Shown piece after piece: positions 49,942 through 58,213 of a stretch of 64,000 nucleotides of DNA. Below the pieces are notes generated by a model. That model did no database searches. It was given only the letters and a program-made list of their open reading frames with translations, and was not told the origin of the DNA. Every line of letters starts with the position of its first letter. Position 1 is the stretch's first letter. Source of the stretch: Panacibacter microcysteis (lineage in GTDB: Bacteria > Bacteroidota > Bacteroidia > Chitinophagales > Chitinophagaceae). The position numbers and the translations under genes are program-made. The stretch lies in contig NZ_JADWYR010000002.1 of the NCBI RefSeq assembly GCF_015831355.1, positions 1,364,001 through 1,428,000 of the forward strand, read 5' to 3'.

Positions 49942-51549
49942 TTAATGAAATGATGCAGTAAAACTTCCCTTTCTTATTAAATAATTATCAAACTGACCTA
50001 CAGAAGGATTATATCCAAATGTGCCGGAAACAGTATTGTTGTCAATATGATCTATATGGCAATACACACCTGTGCTGCTGCTTCCAAAATTGAATGGATA
50101 GGTTGATCCTGTTTTAAAATAAATGGCTTCTATTATTCTATTGCCAGGTATTGTAGCATAGTAGCCTGTATCTATTGGATTTCTTGAAAATACAGCGAGT
50201 TTAAATTGTGAGTTATCATTATCAGAAGTGCCATCTACCGTTAGTCTGTAGTAATTATCGGAGAAAGTTTTTTCGGCTTTTGTAATGTTGCCTCCAAAAA
50301 TGGAATACTCCGCCATATAAATGTTATCAGATAGATATTTCCATTTATTTACAGAATCTTGCTGTGGGTAATAATTCAGAACGCGGCATTTAAACTTACC
50401 GTCATTAATATCGTGTTCAACGGCAAATTCCGACCTGCCATGAAATGTTCCTTCTACAACATTTCCGTTTACTGCTGTAATTGTTACAGACATATTACCA
50501 AGTGAATCTCCAATTGCATAACGGTAGATGCTGGGGGTATAAAGATTGAAGCCAACATTACCTTCTTTACTTTCGTATGTTCCCGGTTTAATTGTGCTGC
50601 CGGTATGCACTATTAGCCTGTATGTACGTCCTGTAAATGCAGTATAATCTGAAGCGTCAATAATAAGCGAATTTGCTTGTAATGCCGCATAACGTGTATA
50701 GCCATAAATACTGTCTTCTCCGACAAACGATACCTGCTTGGGTTCATTGTTTCCTTGTCCAAATTCACAACTGAACTTGCCATTTGTTACATCTATCCAT
50801 GCAGTATGTTGTTTGTTAGGAAAATGACCACTAAAAGTTCCTTTCAGTTTTTTTGTGGTAAAAGAGTCAACTACAAAATCGGCTTTATCCGGCGAGCCAT
50901 ATACTGACGACCATTCATCTGATGAATTCATATCGATACTTAATGAACTCATTCCTTGCGAACTACTGAAAATGCCATTGGGATATAAATTCCGTTTTAC
51001 ATTTATCCAAAAGGCAATACTTGTTTTTTTGTCTGTGGAGGTTCCGGTGAAATAAACAAGTGAATCATAAAACGGCGTGCCCTGGCTGTTGATGATATTA
51101 ATAAAACTGGTGTCCATAGTACCTGAATACAGAACGCCACCAATCTCACACTGCCATTTATTGTCAACTAAAATATCGGGTGTTGATTCCCTAACAACAA
51201 CAACATATTTTTTTGTTGATCCATCTTCGGCCGTAACAATATATTCTACAGGATTCGTAAAGTTTTGCGCCGCAAGATTTGAAGGTGAAACACTTTTACC
51301 TTTTATAGTTATTGTTGGCTTAACATTATTTATTTTGGTTCCGTATGGCACTAAAAGATGTATACTATCAGTACCTACTACTCCCGAAACATCAGAAATT
51401 AGAACACCTGCATTATCAGCAGCTTTAAAACTGAATAGAGTTATAAATTTATCTGATGGAAGATAATCTGGTGGAGTTACCGGATTTGAGGGGCTACCTG
51501 TGCAACTTACTAAAGCGATGCTGATTACAATGTAAAATATTTTTCTCAT
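49942..51549 (-). CDS. Large lipoprotein with DUF5018-like N-terminal domain
   Basis: A 535-residue protein. The lipobox is in YIVISIALVSCTGS (Cys16). Residues about 30-120 look like the DUF5018 immunoglobulin-like fold: FSFKAADNAGVLISDVSGVV, LVPYGTKINNVKPTITIKGK, NPVEYIVTAEDGSTKKYVV. The remainder is three to four repeats of a beta-sandwich-like unit; each ends in a GTF motif (LKGTFSGHFP, VVEGTFHGRSEF, VSGTFGYNPSVGQFDN) with a short DGKFKC-like strand before or after. The protein is expected at the outer membrane, probably surface-exposed. I do not recognise an enzyme domain. It is transcribed alone, between two repeat clusters. Confidence 0.8.
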   Translation of the reverse strand: MRKIFYIVISIALVSCTGSPSNPVTPPDYLPSDKFITLFSFKAADNAGVLISDVSGVVGTDSIHLLVPYGTKINNVKPTITIKGKSVSPSNLAAQNFTNPVEYIVTAEDGSTKKYVVVVRESTPDILVDNKWQCEIGGVLYSGTMDTSFINIINSQGTPFYDSLVYFTGTSTDKKTSIAFWINVKRNLYPNGIFSSSQGMSSLSIDMNSSDEWSSVYGSPDKADFVVDSFTTKKLKGTFSGHFPNKQHTAWIDVTNGKFSCEFGQGNNEPKQVSFVGEDSIYGYTRYAALQANSLIIDASDYTAFTGRTYRLIVHTGSTIKPGTYESKEGNVGFNLYTPSIYRYAIGDSLGNMSVTITAVNGNVVEGTFHGRSEFAVEHDINDGKFKCRVLNYYPQQDSVNKWKYLSDNIYMAEYSIFGGNITKAEKTFSDNYYRLTVDGTSDNDNSQFKLAVFSRNPIDTGYYATIPGNRIIEAIYFKTGSTYPFNFGSSSTGVYCHIDHIDNNTVSGTFGYNPSVGQFDNYLIRKGSFTASFH

Positions 51550-51649
51550 GTTAGTTTAGGATCTGACTTTTACTCATAGATTGAAATGCAATATATAAAA
51601 CGTAAATCTCTTTGTAAAATTATAGAAGTTGGTTTCGCGTTGCTTGCTA

Positions 51650-51782
51650 CGGTGCTGGCTTAAGATTGATGCTTATCTTTTGCGATTAGGCATCTTAAGT
51701 TTGTAATTAGTACAAAATACTCTTGTTGCAAAGGCACAGGAAGCTAAGCTGCAAACCTAACGCCTCATTCCTGCGCCTAAGC
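51650..51782 (+). repeat. Structured 165-bp element, copy R5, shortened
   Basis: From ACGGTGCTGGCTTAAGATTG to ATTCCTGCGCCTAAGC. It keeps AGGCACAGGAAGCTAAGCT in the middle, but the last 20-odd bases of other copies are replaced. Confidence 0.8.
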
Positions 51783-51873
51783 ATTACTTATTTTATATTC
51801 AATAATCAATTTCAGTTACAAGAACTTGATTATGCTTCTGCATATGTTTAAAGACGAGTTAAATAACCAGCAA

Positions 51874-51895
51874 GCGCAGGTCAGGAGACCTGCGC
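51874..51895. repeat. Perfect GCGCAGGTC-AGGA-GACCTGCGC hairpin
   Basis: Nine exact base pairs around the four-base loop AGGA, followed by CAG. A shorter version is at 35472-35492. Neither is followed by a T-tract. Confidence 0.75.
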
Positions 51896-51917
51896 CAGAA
51901 ACATAGCTGAATTCATT

Positions 51918-51984
51918 GCCGCCACATTAACCAACCGCAAAAGTAAGTCGTCTGCCGAAAGTGGGATAAACTGCAACGCTACAG
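51918..51984 (+). repeat. GTACAAG element, degenerate
   Basis: Reads GCCGCCACATTAACCAACCG, CAAAAGTAAGTCGTCTGCCG, then TGCAACGCTACAG. Arms are recognisable; the core has decayed. Confidence 0.55.
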
Positions 51985-51990
51985 ATCCCA

Positions 51991-52052
51991 CACCAACCAA
52001 CCGTACAAGTGAGTGACACAACCGGCGATGCCACGAAGTACTACAGCCGGCT
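51991..52052 (+). repeat. GTACAAG element, type I core, CCAACC arm
   Basis: Reads CACCAACCAACC, GTACAAGTGAGTGACACAAC, CGGCGATGCCACGAAGTACT, ACAGCCGGCT. Confidence 0.9.
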
Positions 52053-52213
52053 ACATTATCTTCTTAATTGATATGCTGTGCATAGCGTTTAATGTTTTAA
52101 TGGTTTTTAAAGGCACTGGCAACAAGCAGCAGTGTACTTTCGTCGTTCAATAAAAAATCGCATACAAAAACCCATACACAGGTACATATACCTGCCTTTA
52201 GCCCCTGAACATT

Positions 52214-52837
52214 ATGAAAAAACTGCTTACCCTTTTCTTTGCTTTTACCGTTAAGTTTTCTTTCGCACAGTTGTTTGTCGGCGCCGTCTATGGCACTTTC
52301 AATAACCCTGGCTCGGGTGACAACTTTAAAGGCACCGGGCCAACACTGATGGTGGAATATGTAAGTGACGACCGTGTAGGTTATTACCTGAATGCTTCTC
52401 TATACAAAAAAAATACGGACGGGTACACCGAAGCCGTGTACGACGATAATACCTATGTAGGCGACGAGAAACATTCTGAAATATACAACTACAAATACCT
52501 GCAACTGGGTTTTAAAGGCGCCTTGGTGGGCGATTTCTCAGACTCCCGTGTAAACTGGTTTGTGGGTGCAGGTGGCATGCTGGGCTTTGTATCTCAGCGC
52601 AACAAATACGAATTCCTCGGCAATTCTGCCACCAGCGATAAATTCAATTACATCATCAGCGGCTTTAGTTTTAATACGGGTATTCAATGTCGCATTAAAC
52701 GTGTGGTGATTGAAACAAAAGGTTGCTTCGACCTGTCGTTAAAACCGGTTGTGGCAAGCACCGGTGGCGGTTACCTGGGCGCCTATGCGTTTACCGCCCT
52801 GCGGGCCGGTGTGTTGGTGCCGTTAACAAAATACTAA
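52214..52837 (+). CDS. Outer-membrane-barrel-like secreted protein, unknown
   Basis: A 207-residue protein with a signal peptide ending at VKFSFAQ (residue 19). The mature part is a series of about eight strands of alternating hydrophobic residues (FVGAVYGTFNNPGSGDNFKG, GPTLMVEYVSDDRVGYYLNA, YLQLGFKGALVGDF, NWFVGAGGMLGFVSQRN) and ends with the aromatic-terminated strand LRAGVLVPLTKY, as in small outer-membrane barrels. The next gene starts 63 bases later on the same strand, so a shared transcript is possible. No specific family recognised. Confidence 0.78.
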   Translation: MKKLLTLFFAFTVKFSFAQLFVGAVYGTFNNPGSGDNFKGTGPTLMVEYVSDDRVGYYLNASLYKKNTDGYTEAVYDDNTYVGDEKHSEIYNYKYLQLGFKGALVGDFSDSRVNWFVGAGGMLGFVSQRNKYEFLGNSATSDKFNYIISGFSFNTGIQCRIKRVVIETKGCFDLSLKPVVASTGGGYLGAYAFTALRAGVLVPLTKY

Positions 52838-52900
52838 GCTGATCAACAAATAAAATTTTATACACCTGATACTTCTAACAAACCTTTTAACCTCCAAACG

Positions 52901-54505
52901 ATGAAATATTTAGCAATGCTCCCGGTATGTTTATTATCGGTGGTTACGTATGCGCAAAAGCAGAGTACCAAATTTACTTTTAAGCTGGGCGACGAATATG
53001 AACTGCCCCGCAAAACAGAAGACCTTGCTTTTTTTGGCAATCAAAAAGATGGTATCGTAAACCTTTCTTTGAAAGATGATGAGCTGTACATTACCCGTTT
53101 CGATGCACAGTCATTACATAAAACAGCGGAACAAAAAATTGAACTGCCGGAAGCAACAAAAAATTTCACCAGCGAACTTGTTGTAAATTTCAATGATGAT
53201 AACTACTACTGGATGCACAGCGACTGGGATAAAAGCAGTGAAACGGAAATGCTGTATTACGACAAGATAGACGTAACCGCAGGTAAAATAAAAGATGCAA
53301 ACCACAAACTGTTTCAGGCAACGAGGATGGCTGGAACCCTTGTTGGCAATGGCTTATACAGCGCAAAGGTTGTAGGCAAGTACAGGTACAATTATAATGC
53401 AGAGCGCAGTAAACTGCTGATCAGCTACCGCCTGTACCCGGAACAAAAAAGTGACAAGAAAAACTTTGACAAAATTGGTCTGCAGGTATTTGATGATAAG
53501 ATGAATAAACTGTGGGGCGGTGAGTTTACGATGCCTTATACAGAGGCCATCATGGATAATTCAGATTTTTCTCTGGATGCTAAAGGCAACGCTTACATGC
53601 TTGCGAAGGTGTACGACAGCGATTCCAGAAGAGAAAGAGACAAAGAAACGGGCAATCCTGCTTACCACTACGAGGTATTGAAATTTACCAAAGAGAGCAA
53701 AAAAATCATTTCTGCGAAAATTAACCTTGGCGATAATTATATAAGGGAAGCAACCCTTATAGAAAGCAGTTTGAATGAGATGATCGTTGCCTGCACCTAC
53801 AGCAAAAAGTCAAAAGGCAATGGTACCGATGGCATCTTTCTCGCATCATTAAACCAGGAAGGAATTCTGGCAAAGTACAGGGAAGGTTATTACGAATTTC
53901 CCGGTGAAGAACTGCAGAAGTTTGAAAGTTCAAGAACAAAAAGAAAGATAGAGAACAAAGAAGATTTCGAATTACCCAACCTCAGGGTAAGAAATGTGAT
54001 AGTTGAAAAAGATGGCAGCGTTTTCTTTGCCTGCGAAGAATACAAACTGGTGGTATCCACATCAAACTTTAATGGTTCTATCCGCACAACCTATACGTAT
54101 TATTACGAAGATATTTATGCAGCAAAAATAGATGCAGCAGGTAAGTTTTTATGGATGCGCAAGATTCCTAAAAAGCAACGTGGCACTGCCGGCACAGGTA
54201 CCATGAGCTTTAAACTGATCAGCGATGAAACAGGTTATTATTTTCTTTATCTTGATAACATTCACAACATGAACCTGGCAGAAGATGAAACACCGAAATA
54301 CCACATTGATGGCGCCGGTGGCCAGGTAATTGTATCTAAGATTACCAGTGATGGCACAACTACAAAAGAACTGTTATTCGATACACGCGATGAAGACATT
54401 ATGATCTACCCAACTAATTTTTACAAGATCAACGGTAACCAGTTCATCGGCAGGGCAAGAATAAAAAAGAAATTATTTCAACCGGTATTGATTACTTCCA
54501 AATAA
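52901..54505 (+). CDS. Large secreted protein of unknown function, propeller-like
   Basis: A 534-residue protein with a signal peptide ending at VVTYAQ (residue 18). The body consists of repeated four-strand segments of the kind LSLKDDELYITRFDAQSLH, FDDKMNKLWGGEFTMPYTEA, FSLDAKGNAYMLAKVYDSDS, LNEMIVACTYSKKSKGNGTD, VEKDGSVFFACEEYKLVV, ISDETGYYFLYLDNIHNM, which suggests a beta-propeller. It lacks a T9SS tail and a lipobox, so it is probably periplasmic. Neighbour of the barrel-like gene at 52214-52837. Terminator follows 26 bases after the stop. I know no functional assignment for this family. Confidence 0.82.
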   Translation: MKYLAMLPVCLLSVVTYAQKQSTKFTFKLGDEYELPRKTEDLAFFGNQKDGIVNLSLKDDELYITRFDAQSLHKTAEQKIELPEATKNFTSELVVNFNDDNYYWMHSDWDKSSETEMLYYDKIDVTAGKIKDANHKLFQATRMAGTLVGNGLYSAKVVGKYRYNYNAERSKLLISYRLYPEQKSDKKNFDKIGLQVFDDKMNKLWGGEFTMPYTEAIMDNSDFSLDAKGNAYMLAKVYDSDSRRERDKETGNPAYHYEVLKFTKESKKIISAKINLGDNYIREATLIESSLNEMIVACTYSKKSKGNGTDGIFLASLNQEGILAKYREGYYEFPGEELQKFESSRTKRKIENKEDFELPNLRVRNVIVEKDGSVFFACEEYKLVVSTSNFNGSIRTTYTYYYEDIYAAKIDAAGKFLWMRKIPKKQRGTAGTGTMSFKLISDETGYYFLYLDNIHNMNLAEDETPKYHIDGAGGQVIVSKITSDGTTTKELLFDTRDEDIMIYPTNFYKINGNQFIGRARIKKKLFQPVLITSK

Positions 54506-54530
54506 GCGCAACATAATTTTATAAAAATCA

Positions 54531-54563
54531 AAATGCAATCTTTAAAGGATTGCATTTTTTTAT
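54531..54563 (+). terminator. Intrinsic terminator of the secreted-protein operon
   Basis: AAATGCAATC (54531-54540) pairs with GATTGCATTT (54548-54557) around a TTTAAAG loop, followed by TTTTATTT. Confidence 0.9.
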
Positions 54564-54598
54564 TTCATAGACTATGCAGTATTGCTACTATTGAGCTT

Positions 54599-54620
54599 TT
54601 GTTGTGTCACTCACTTGTAC
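54599..54620 (-). repeat. GTACAAG element, type I core only
   Basis: The + strand reads TTGTTGTGTCACTCACTTGT and AC. Arms are not recognisable. The rest of the 311-bp gap up to 54816 holds no gene. Confidence 0.8.
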
Positions 54621-54816
54621 TGCAACAACTATATTGGGCACTTAATGCGAAGAACCTGCGGACTCAACCGAGGCATATTCCAACTGGTGGCAAAACCATC
54701 AACAGGAGCATAACAAATGTCACTGTTGGCATAAAACAATGCCTGCATCATTACACGAAAACTTACACATTTACTAAGCGACTGTGGCTTTTCAATTATT
54801 TATTGCAGTCTTACTG

Positions 54817-55284
54817 TTAACCATTTTGCTTTAAAGCCTTATCAAACACTTTAATAGCAGCCGGGTTTGTTATGCGCTGAAATTTTACTTTACGTTTGGC
54901 AACCGGCTTCCTGAGCTCCTGTAAAATCTCTTTGTCTACAAAACCATAATCCATCGATTGTTCTTCTGTGTTGGAAAAATATACAGCCTTAATGCCTGCC
55001 CAGTAAATTGCTGCCGTACACATGGGGCAGGGTTCGGCAGAGGAATATATTTCACAGCCCGCAAGATCAATGGTATCAAGGTTTGCACATGCATCGCGTA
55101 TAGCCATTACCTCCGCATGAGCCGTAGGATCGGTATGTTTCATCACACAATTGCCGGAACTGCCTACTATCTTGCCTTCGCGTACGATTACCGCACCAAA
55201 CGGCCCGCCTTTTTTTCCATCTGCCGCCTGTTCAGAAAGATCTACCGCCATTTGCATAAACCTTTTTTGGTCTGTTGTTGCCAT
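54817..55284 (-). CDS. Nucleoside deaminase, guanine-deaminase-like
   Basis: A 155-residue zinc-dependent deaminase. The start is MATTDQKRFMQMAVDLSEQA (55284); an in-frame start 12 codons upstream is less likely. The CMP/dCMP-deaminase fold is complete: GGPFGAVIVREGKIVGSSGN, the zinc motif TDPTAHAEVMAIRDAC (His and catalytic Glu) and SSAEPCPMCTAAIYWAGIKA (two Cys). IYFSNTEEQSMDYGFVDKEI and the length match the GuaD-type guanine deaminases (about 155 residues), though cytidine- or tRNA-type activity is not excluded. Guanine deaminase makes xanthine, a substrate of xanthine dehydrogenase, and a xanthine-dehydrogenase-family gene lies 6 kb away; the link is only suggestive. Confidence 0.9.
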   Translation of the reverse strand: MATTDQKRFMQMAVDLSEQAADGKKGGPFGAVIVREGKIVGSSGNCVMKHTDPTAHAEVMAIRDACANLDTIDLAGCEIYSSAEPCPMCTAAIYWAGIKAVYFSNTEEQSMDYGFVDKEILQELRKPVAKRKVKFQRITNPAAIKVFDKALKQNG

Positions 55285-55406
55285 GTTTCCTGTGTTTACA
55301 GGTACATAGTCCAATAACATGCCAGTAGCATATCAATAGCAAACAACAGCACCCAAACATACCCCTGATGCCCGCCAACACGTTGCATACAAAAAATAAA
55401 AATAAT

Positions 55407-55458
55407 GAGCCCGGCTGTAGTATTTCAATGAAGCGTTGGTTGCGTTGCACTCTTGTAC
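55407..55458 (-). repeat. GTACAAG element, type II-like core
   Basis: The + strand reads GAGCCCGGCTGTAGTATTTC, AATGAAG, then the reverse of GTACAAGAGTGCAACGCAAC. One dyad base is changed. Confidence 0.85.
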
Positions 55459-55478
55459 TTTCGGGAACTTTATGCGGC

Positions 55479-56546
55479 TTACCCCCTCAATAACACATGC
55501 TGGCTGGCGGTATGCATATCCCGCCAAACGCGGTTAATGGTGGTATGCTTTTCTGCAGCAGCCATGCCGCAAAACGGGTATAGCGCTTCCGTTAGTTTTC
55601 TTATACCGTTGGCAAGTGCTTTTGCAGACTGGCTTACCTCCGCTAACAGGCTGTCATTGATGGTTCCATCTTTTAGCAGCATCTGCCAGGATGCTTCTGC
55701 TGTGTTATAAAAATGGCTGCGCAGTGCTGCCGCCTGTGCGTTTGATGCGTCCAGCATTGTGAGGGCAGGCTCATTACCTTTTACCAGCGCTTCGCATAAA
55801 TGCAGAAAATGCAAACCCATACCGCACATATTTGCCGCCAGCGTGGCCTCTGCAAATTGCAGGAAAGGGTAACGATACACAGCCTGCGGCATTACCGCGT
55901 GTGCGGCATCAATCGTGAAAGCCCTTTCTTTACCCACATGCAGTTGCGCTACACCAAAGCGCTGGCTGCCCGTGGCCACCATGCCCATCATGTGCCAACT
56001 TTCGTTAATGGTTACTTCATCCCGCCTGAACCAGAACGAACGCACCTGTGTTTCGGCCCCGTCTTTTACTACACAGTTTGCAGTAAAAAACGTAGCATGT
56101 GCAGCGCCGGTTGCGTAATCCCAGCTTCCGGTAACGATATATTCATCACCTGCCACAACAGCTTCACCGGTGGCTTTGCCGCTGCCGGCAAGGCATGCGT
56201 ATGCACCTGTAAAAATATCCCGGGATATATGCACGGGCAAAAAGCCTGCAAACCAGTTGGCGCCGCTGCAAAGGGTTACCGTCCAGCCAATGCTGCCGTC
56301 AATATAAGCCAGTGCTTCCTGTAGTTGTAAACCCTGTGGCAGGGATAGTTCAAGACCGCCAAATATTTTTGGCACAAACATTTTAAACCACTGCTGCGCA
56401 TAAATAACCTGTAATTGTTCTTCGTGCAGTCTTCCTAACGCTTCCGCCTTGTCACACACAGCACTCAGCCGCGCTGCTAATAAAGTATCGATCATACGTG
56501 CAGGATGTTGAGGATGGTATACAGGCGCAACATTGTTTACATGCAT
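55479..56546 (-). CDS. Acyl-CoA dehydrogenase-like flavoprotein
   Basis: A 355-residue protein. The start is MHVNNVAPVYHPQHPARMID (56546); further upstream only a TTG is available. It matches the hydroxylase-like branch of the acyl-CoA dehydrogenase superfamily: FVPKIFGGLELSLPQGLQLQ, EALAYIDGSIGWTVTLCSGA, YACLAGSGKATGEAVVAGDE, VTGSWDYATGAAHATFF, WHMMGMVATGSQRFGVAQ. This branch includes flavin-dependent monooxygenases (two-component type) as well as dehydrogenases, and a monooxygenase role cannot be excluded. The active-site Glu of dehydrogenases cannot be placed by eye. It appears to be a lone gene between two GTACAAG elements. Confidence 0.85.
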   Translation of the reverse strand: MHVNNVAPVYHPQHPARMIDTLLAARLSAVCDKAEALGRLHEEQLQVIYAQQWFKMFVPKIFGGLELSLPQGLQLQEALAYIDGSIGWTVTLCSGANWFAGFLPVHISRDIFTGAYACLAGSGKATGEAVVAGDEYIVTGSWDYATGAAHATFFTANCVVKDGAETQVRSFWFRRDEVTINESWHMMGMVATGSQRFGVAQLHVGKERAFTIDAAHAVMPQAVYRYPFLQFAEATLAANMCGMGLHFLHLCEALVKGNEPALTMLDASNAQAAALRSHFYNTAEASWQMLLKDGTINDSLLAEVSQSAKALANGIRKLTEALYPFCGMAAAEKHTTINRVWRDMHTASQHVLLRG

Positions 56547-56603
56547 CAGCAAAAAGATTTGTACGAAGATAGTTATACCTGTTTGTAAGATGGTGCCATG
56601 GAA

Positions 56604-56674
56604 CAGCCGCCATAAGAGTGGAACGTTGAACCGAGCGTGGCAACAGGCGATGCCATACCATACTGCAGCCGGCT
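56604..56674 (+). repeat. GTACAAG element, type III core
   Basis: Reads CAGCCGCCATAAGAGTGGAA, CGTTGAACCGAGCGTGGCAA, CAGGCGATGCCATACCATAC, TGCAGCCGGCT. It ends 22 bases before the stop of the leftward TolC gene. Confidence 0.85.
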
Positions 56675-56695
56675 ACCAACATTGTTGTATGCTTA

Positions 56696-58078
56696 TTATC
56701 GAAGCATGCCCGCAGCCCATTGTACCGCATAGTAGGCTTTCTGGTATTTGATGCGCAATTCTGCCAGTTTCTGACCCGTTTCGATCACCTTGTTTTCGCG
56801 GCTGTTGATCACAAACAGCGAAGACTCTCCATTGGCAAAGCGTAACTCTTCCTGGCGAAGGAGTAACCTGTAACTGTCAAATGCGCTTTGCGTTATCTGC
56901 AGTTGCTTTTGCAATTGTATAAACTGGTTGAAGTATGAGCGGATCTTGTTTTCGATCTCCCACTGTTTGGCAGTGAATGCATAATTGGTGTTTTCTATTT
57001 TCAGCTTTGCCTGCTGGTAACTGCCACGGCCCTCACGCAGAAAAAGCGGAAGTTTAAAATCGATACCCCACTTATAATTATTCTGCAGGAAGGCTGCATC
57101 AACGCCTTTTAATACGTAATAGTTTTTATTCAGCAGGTTTGCTTTTGCATTGAGTACAGGCAGCAAACTCTGGAACTTAAGTTTACGCTCTACCTGCAGC
57201 GATTCCAGTTTAAACTGGTATGTTCTCAGCAGCGGGTGCTGCAGATAGGCATTTGCTATTACAGCCTCTGCATCTACCGGCTCTGCATACGCTGCAAACC
57301 TTACTGTATCAGGCTTTGCAGTAGAAGGCAACAGGTAGGCACTATCCCTGTCTATCCATAAATAATTGGAAAGATCGAGTACGGCATCGTTTAGCTTTGC
57401 AAGTGCTTCTGTTTGCATCATGGCCACATTCTGTAACTGGGCAAACGCTTCCAGCGTGTCCATTGCCGAGCGGTCGCCATTAACAAAAGAAAGCTTCACC
57501 AGCCTGAAACGTTTATTCGATACATCCAGGAAAGTGCTGTATAGATTATATAAACTGTATTGCCCCGCCCACTGCCAGTAACTGGTATAAGCATCAAATA
57601 GCAGGTCGTTGATGGCAGCCATTCTTTCCTGCTCGCTCTGGCTGCGTAATATTCTTGCCTGTTGCACGGCAGCCCTGCGTTTATCCATCAGCAGACCTTT
57701 TGCCAGTGGTACTTCCACACCAAGATAACTGGTATTGCCACTCGTAACTTCGGGGTTAAGATATGTGCCGCCATTGCTTTCCAACCCTGCCTTTACATCA
57801 ATACCAACCCATGTTGGCAGTTTAAGCTCAGGATTGGTGTAATAGTAATAGTTCTTGCCATCAAAAGTTTTACGTGAGGCATCCAGCATCACCGCAGGGT
57901 CAAATGCACCTTTTGCTGCAAGTAATTCCGCCGCAGCCTGGTCTACCAGTATGTTGGCCTGCTTTGCAACAGGATGATACTGCCTTACCTGTTGAATAAA
58001 CTCATCTACCGTAAAAAGTGATTGCGCTGTTACGCTTTGTGCAACAAAAAGTACAATGTATAATAACCAACGTTTCAT
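56696..58078 (-). CDS. TolC-family outer-membrane efflux protein
   Basis: A 460-residue outer-membrane channel component. Signal peptide ends near QSVTAQ (residue 19). Two tandem OEP domains follow: FIQQVRQYHPVAKQANILVD and VEVPLAKGLLMDKRRAAVQQ in the first, QHPLLRTYQFKLESLQVERK, DFKLPLFLREGRGSYQQAKL in the second, with long helical stretches. Together with the HlyD-like adaptor and the ABC protein upstream on the same strand this forms a tripartite export system. The gap to the HlyD gene is 135 bases and contains a GTACAAG element, so the last gene may have its own control. Confidence 0.93.
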   Translation of the reverse strand: MKRWLLYIVLFVAQSVTAQSLFTVDEFIQQVRQYHPVAKQANILVDQAAAELLAAKGAFDPAVMLDASRKTFDGKNYYYYTNPELKLPTWVGIDVKAGLESNGGTYLNPEVTSGNTSYLGVEVPLAKGLLMDKRRAAVQQARILRSQSEQERMAAINDLLFDAYTSYWQWAGQYSLYNLYSTFLDVSNKRFRLVKLSFVNGDRSAMDTLEAFAQLQNVAMMQTEALAKLNDAVLDLSNYLWIDRDSAYLLPSTAKPDTVRFAAYAEPVDAEAVIANAYLQHPLLRTYQFKLESLQVERKLKFQSLLPVLNAKANLLNKNYYVLKGVDAAFLQNNYKWGIDFKLPLFLREGRGSYQQAKLKIENTNYAFTAKQWEIENKIRSYFNQFIQLQKQLQITQSAFDSYRLLLRQEELRFANGESSLFVINSRENKVIETGQKLAELRIKYQKAYYAVQWAAGMLR

Positions 58079-58102
58079 GTGTATTTTTCAATATTGTTAT
58101 GG

Positions 58103-58152
58103 GCCGGGCTGCAGGAATGCTATTGATCGCCTGTTGCGTCGCACTCTTGTAC
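58103..58152 (-). repeat. GTACAAG element, type II core
   Basis: The + strand reads GCCGGGCTGCAGGAATGCTA, TTGATCGCCTGTTGCGTCGC, ACTCTTGTAC. Left arm shared with 7023-7074. Confidence 0.88.
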
Positions 58153-58213
58153 TGAAGCATCAACAGCAGCTTTTTCTTCCGCATTTCGTGCCTACGTATA
58201 GTGCTGCAGGTAA

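Larger units (their letters stand above)
51550..52213. other. Divergent intergenic region of 664 bp
   Basis: It contains R5, a perfect short hairpin and one clear and one degenerate GTACAAG element, all listed separately. No gene is supported. Confidence 0.6.
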
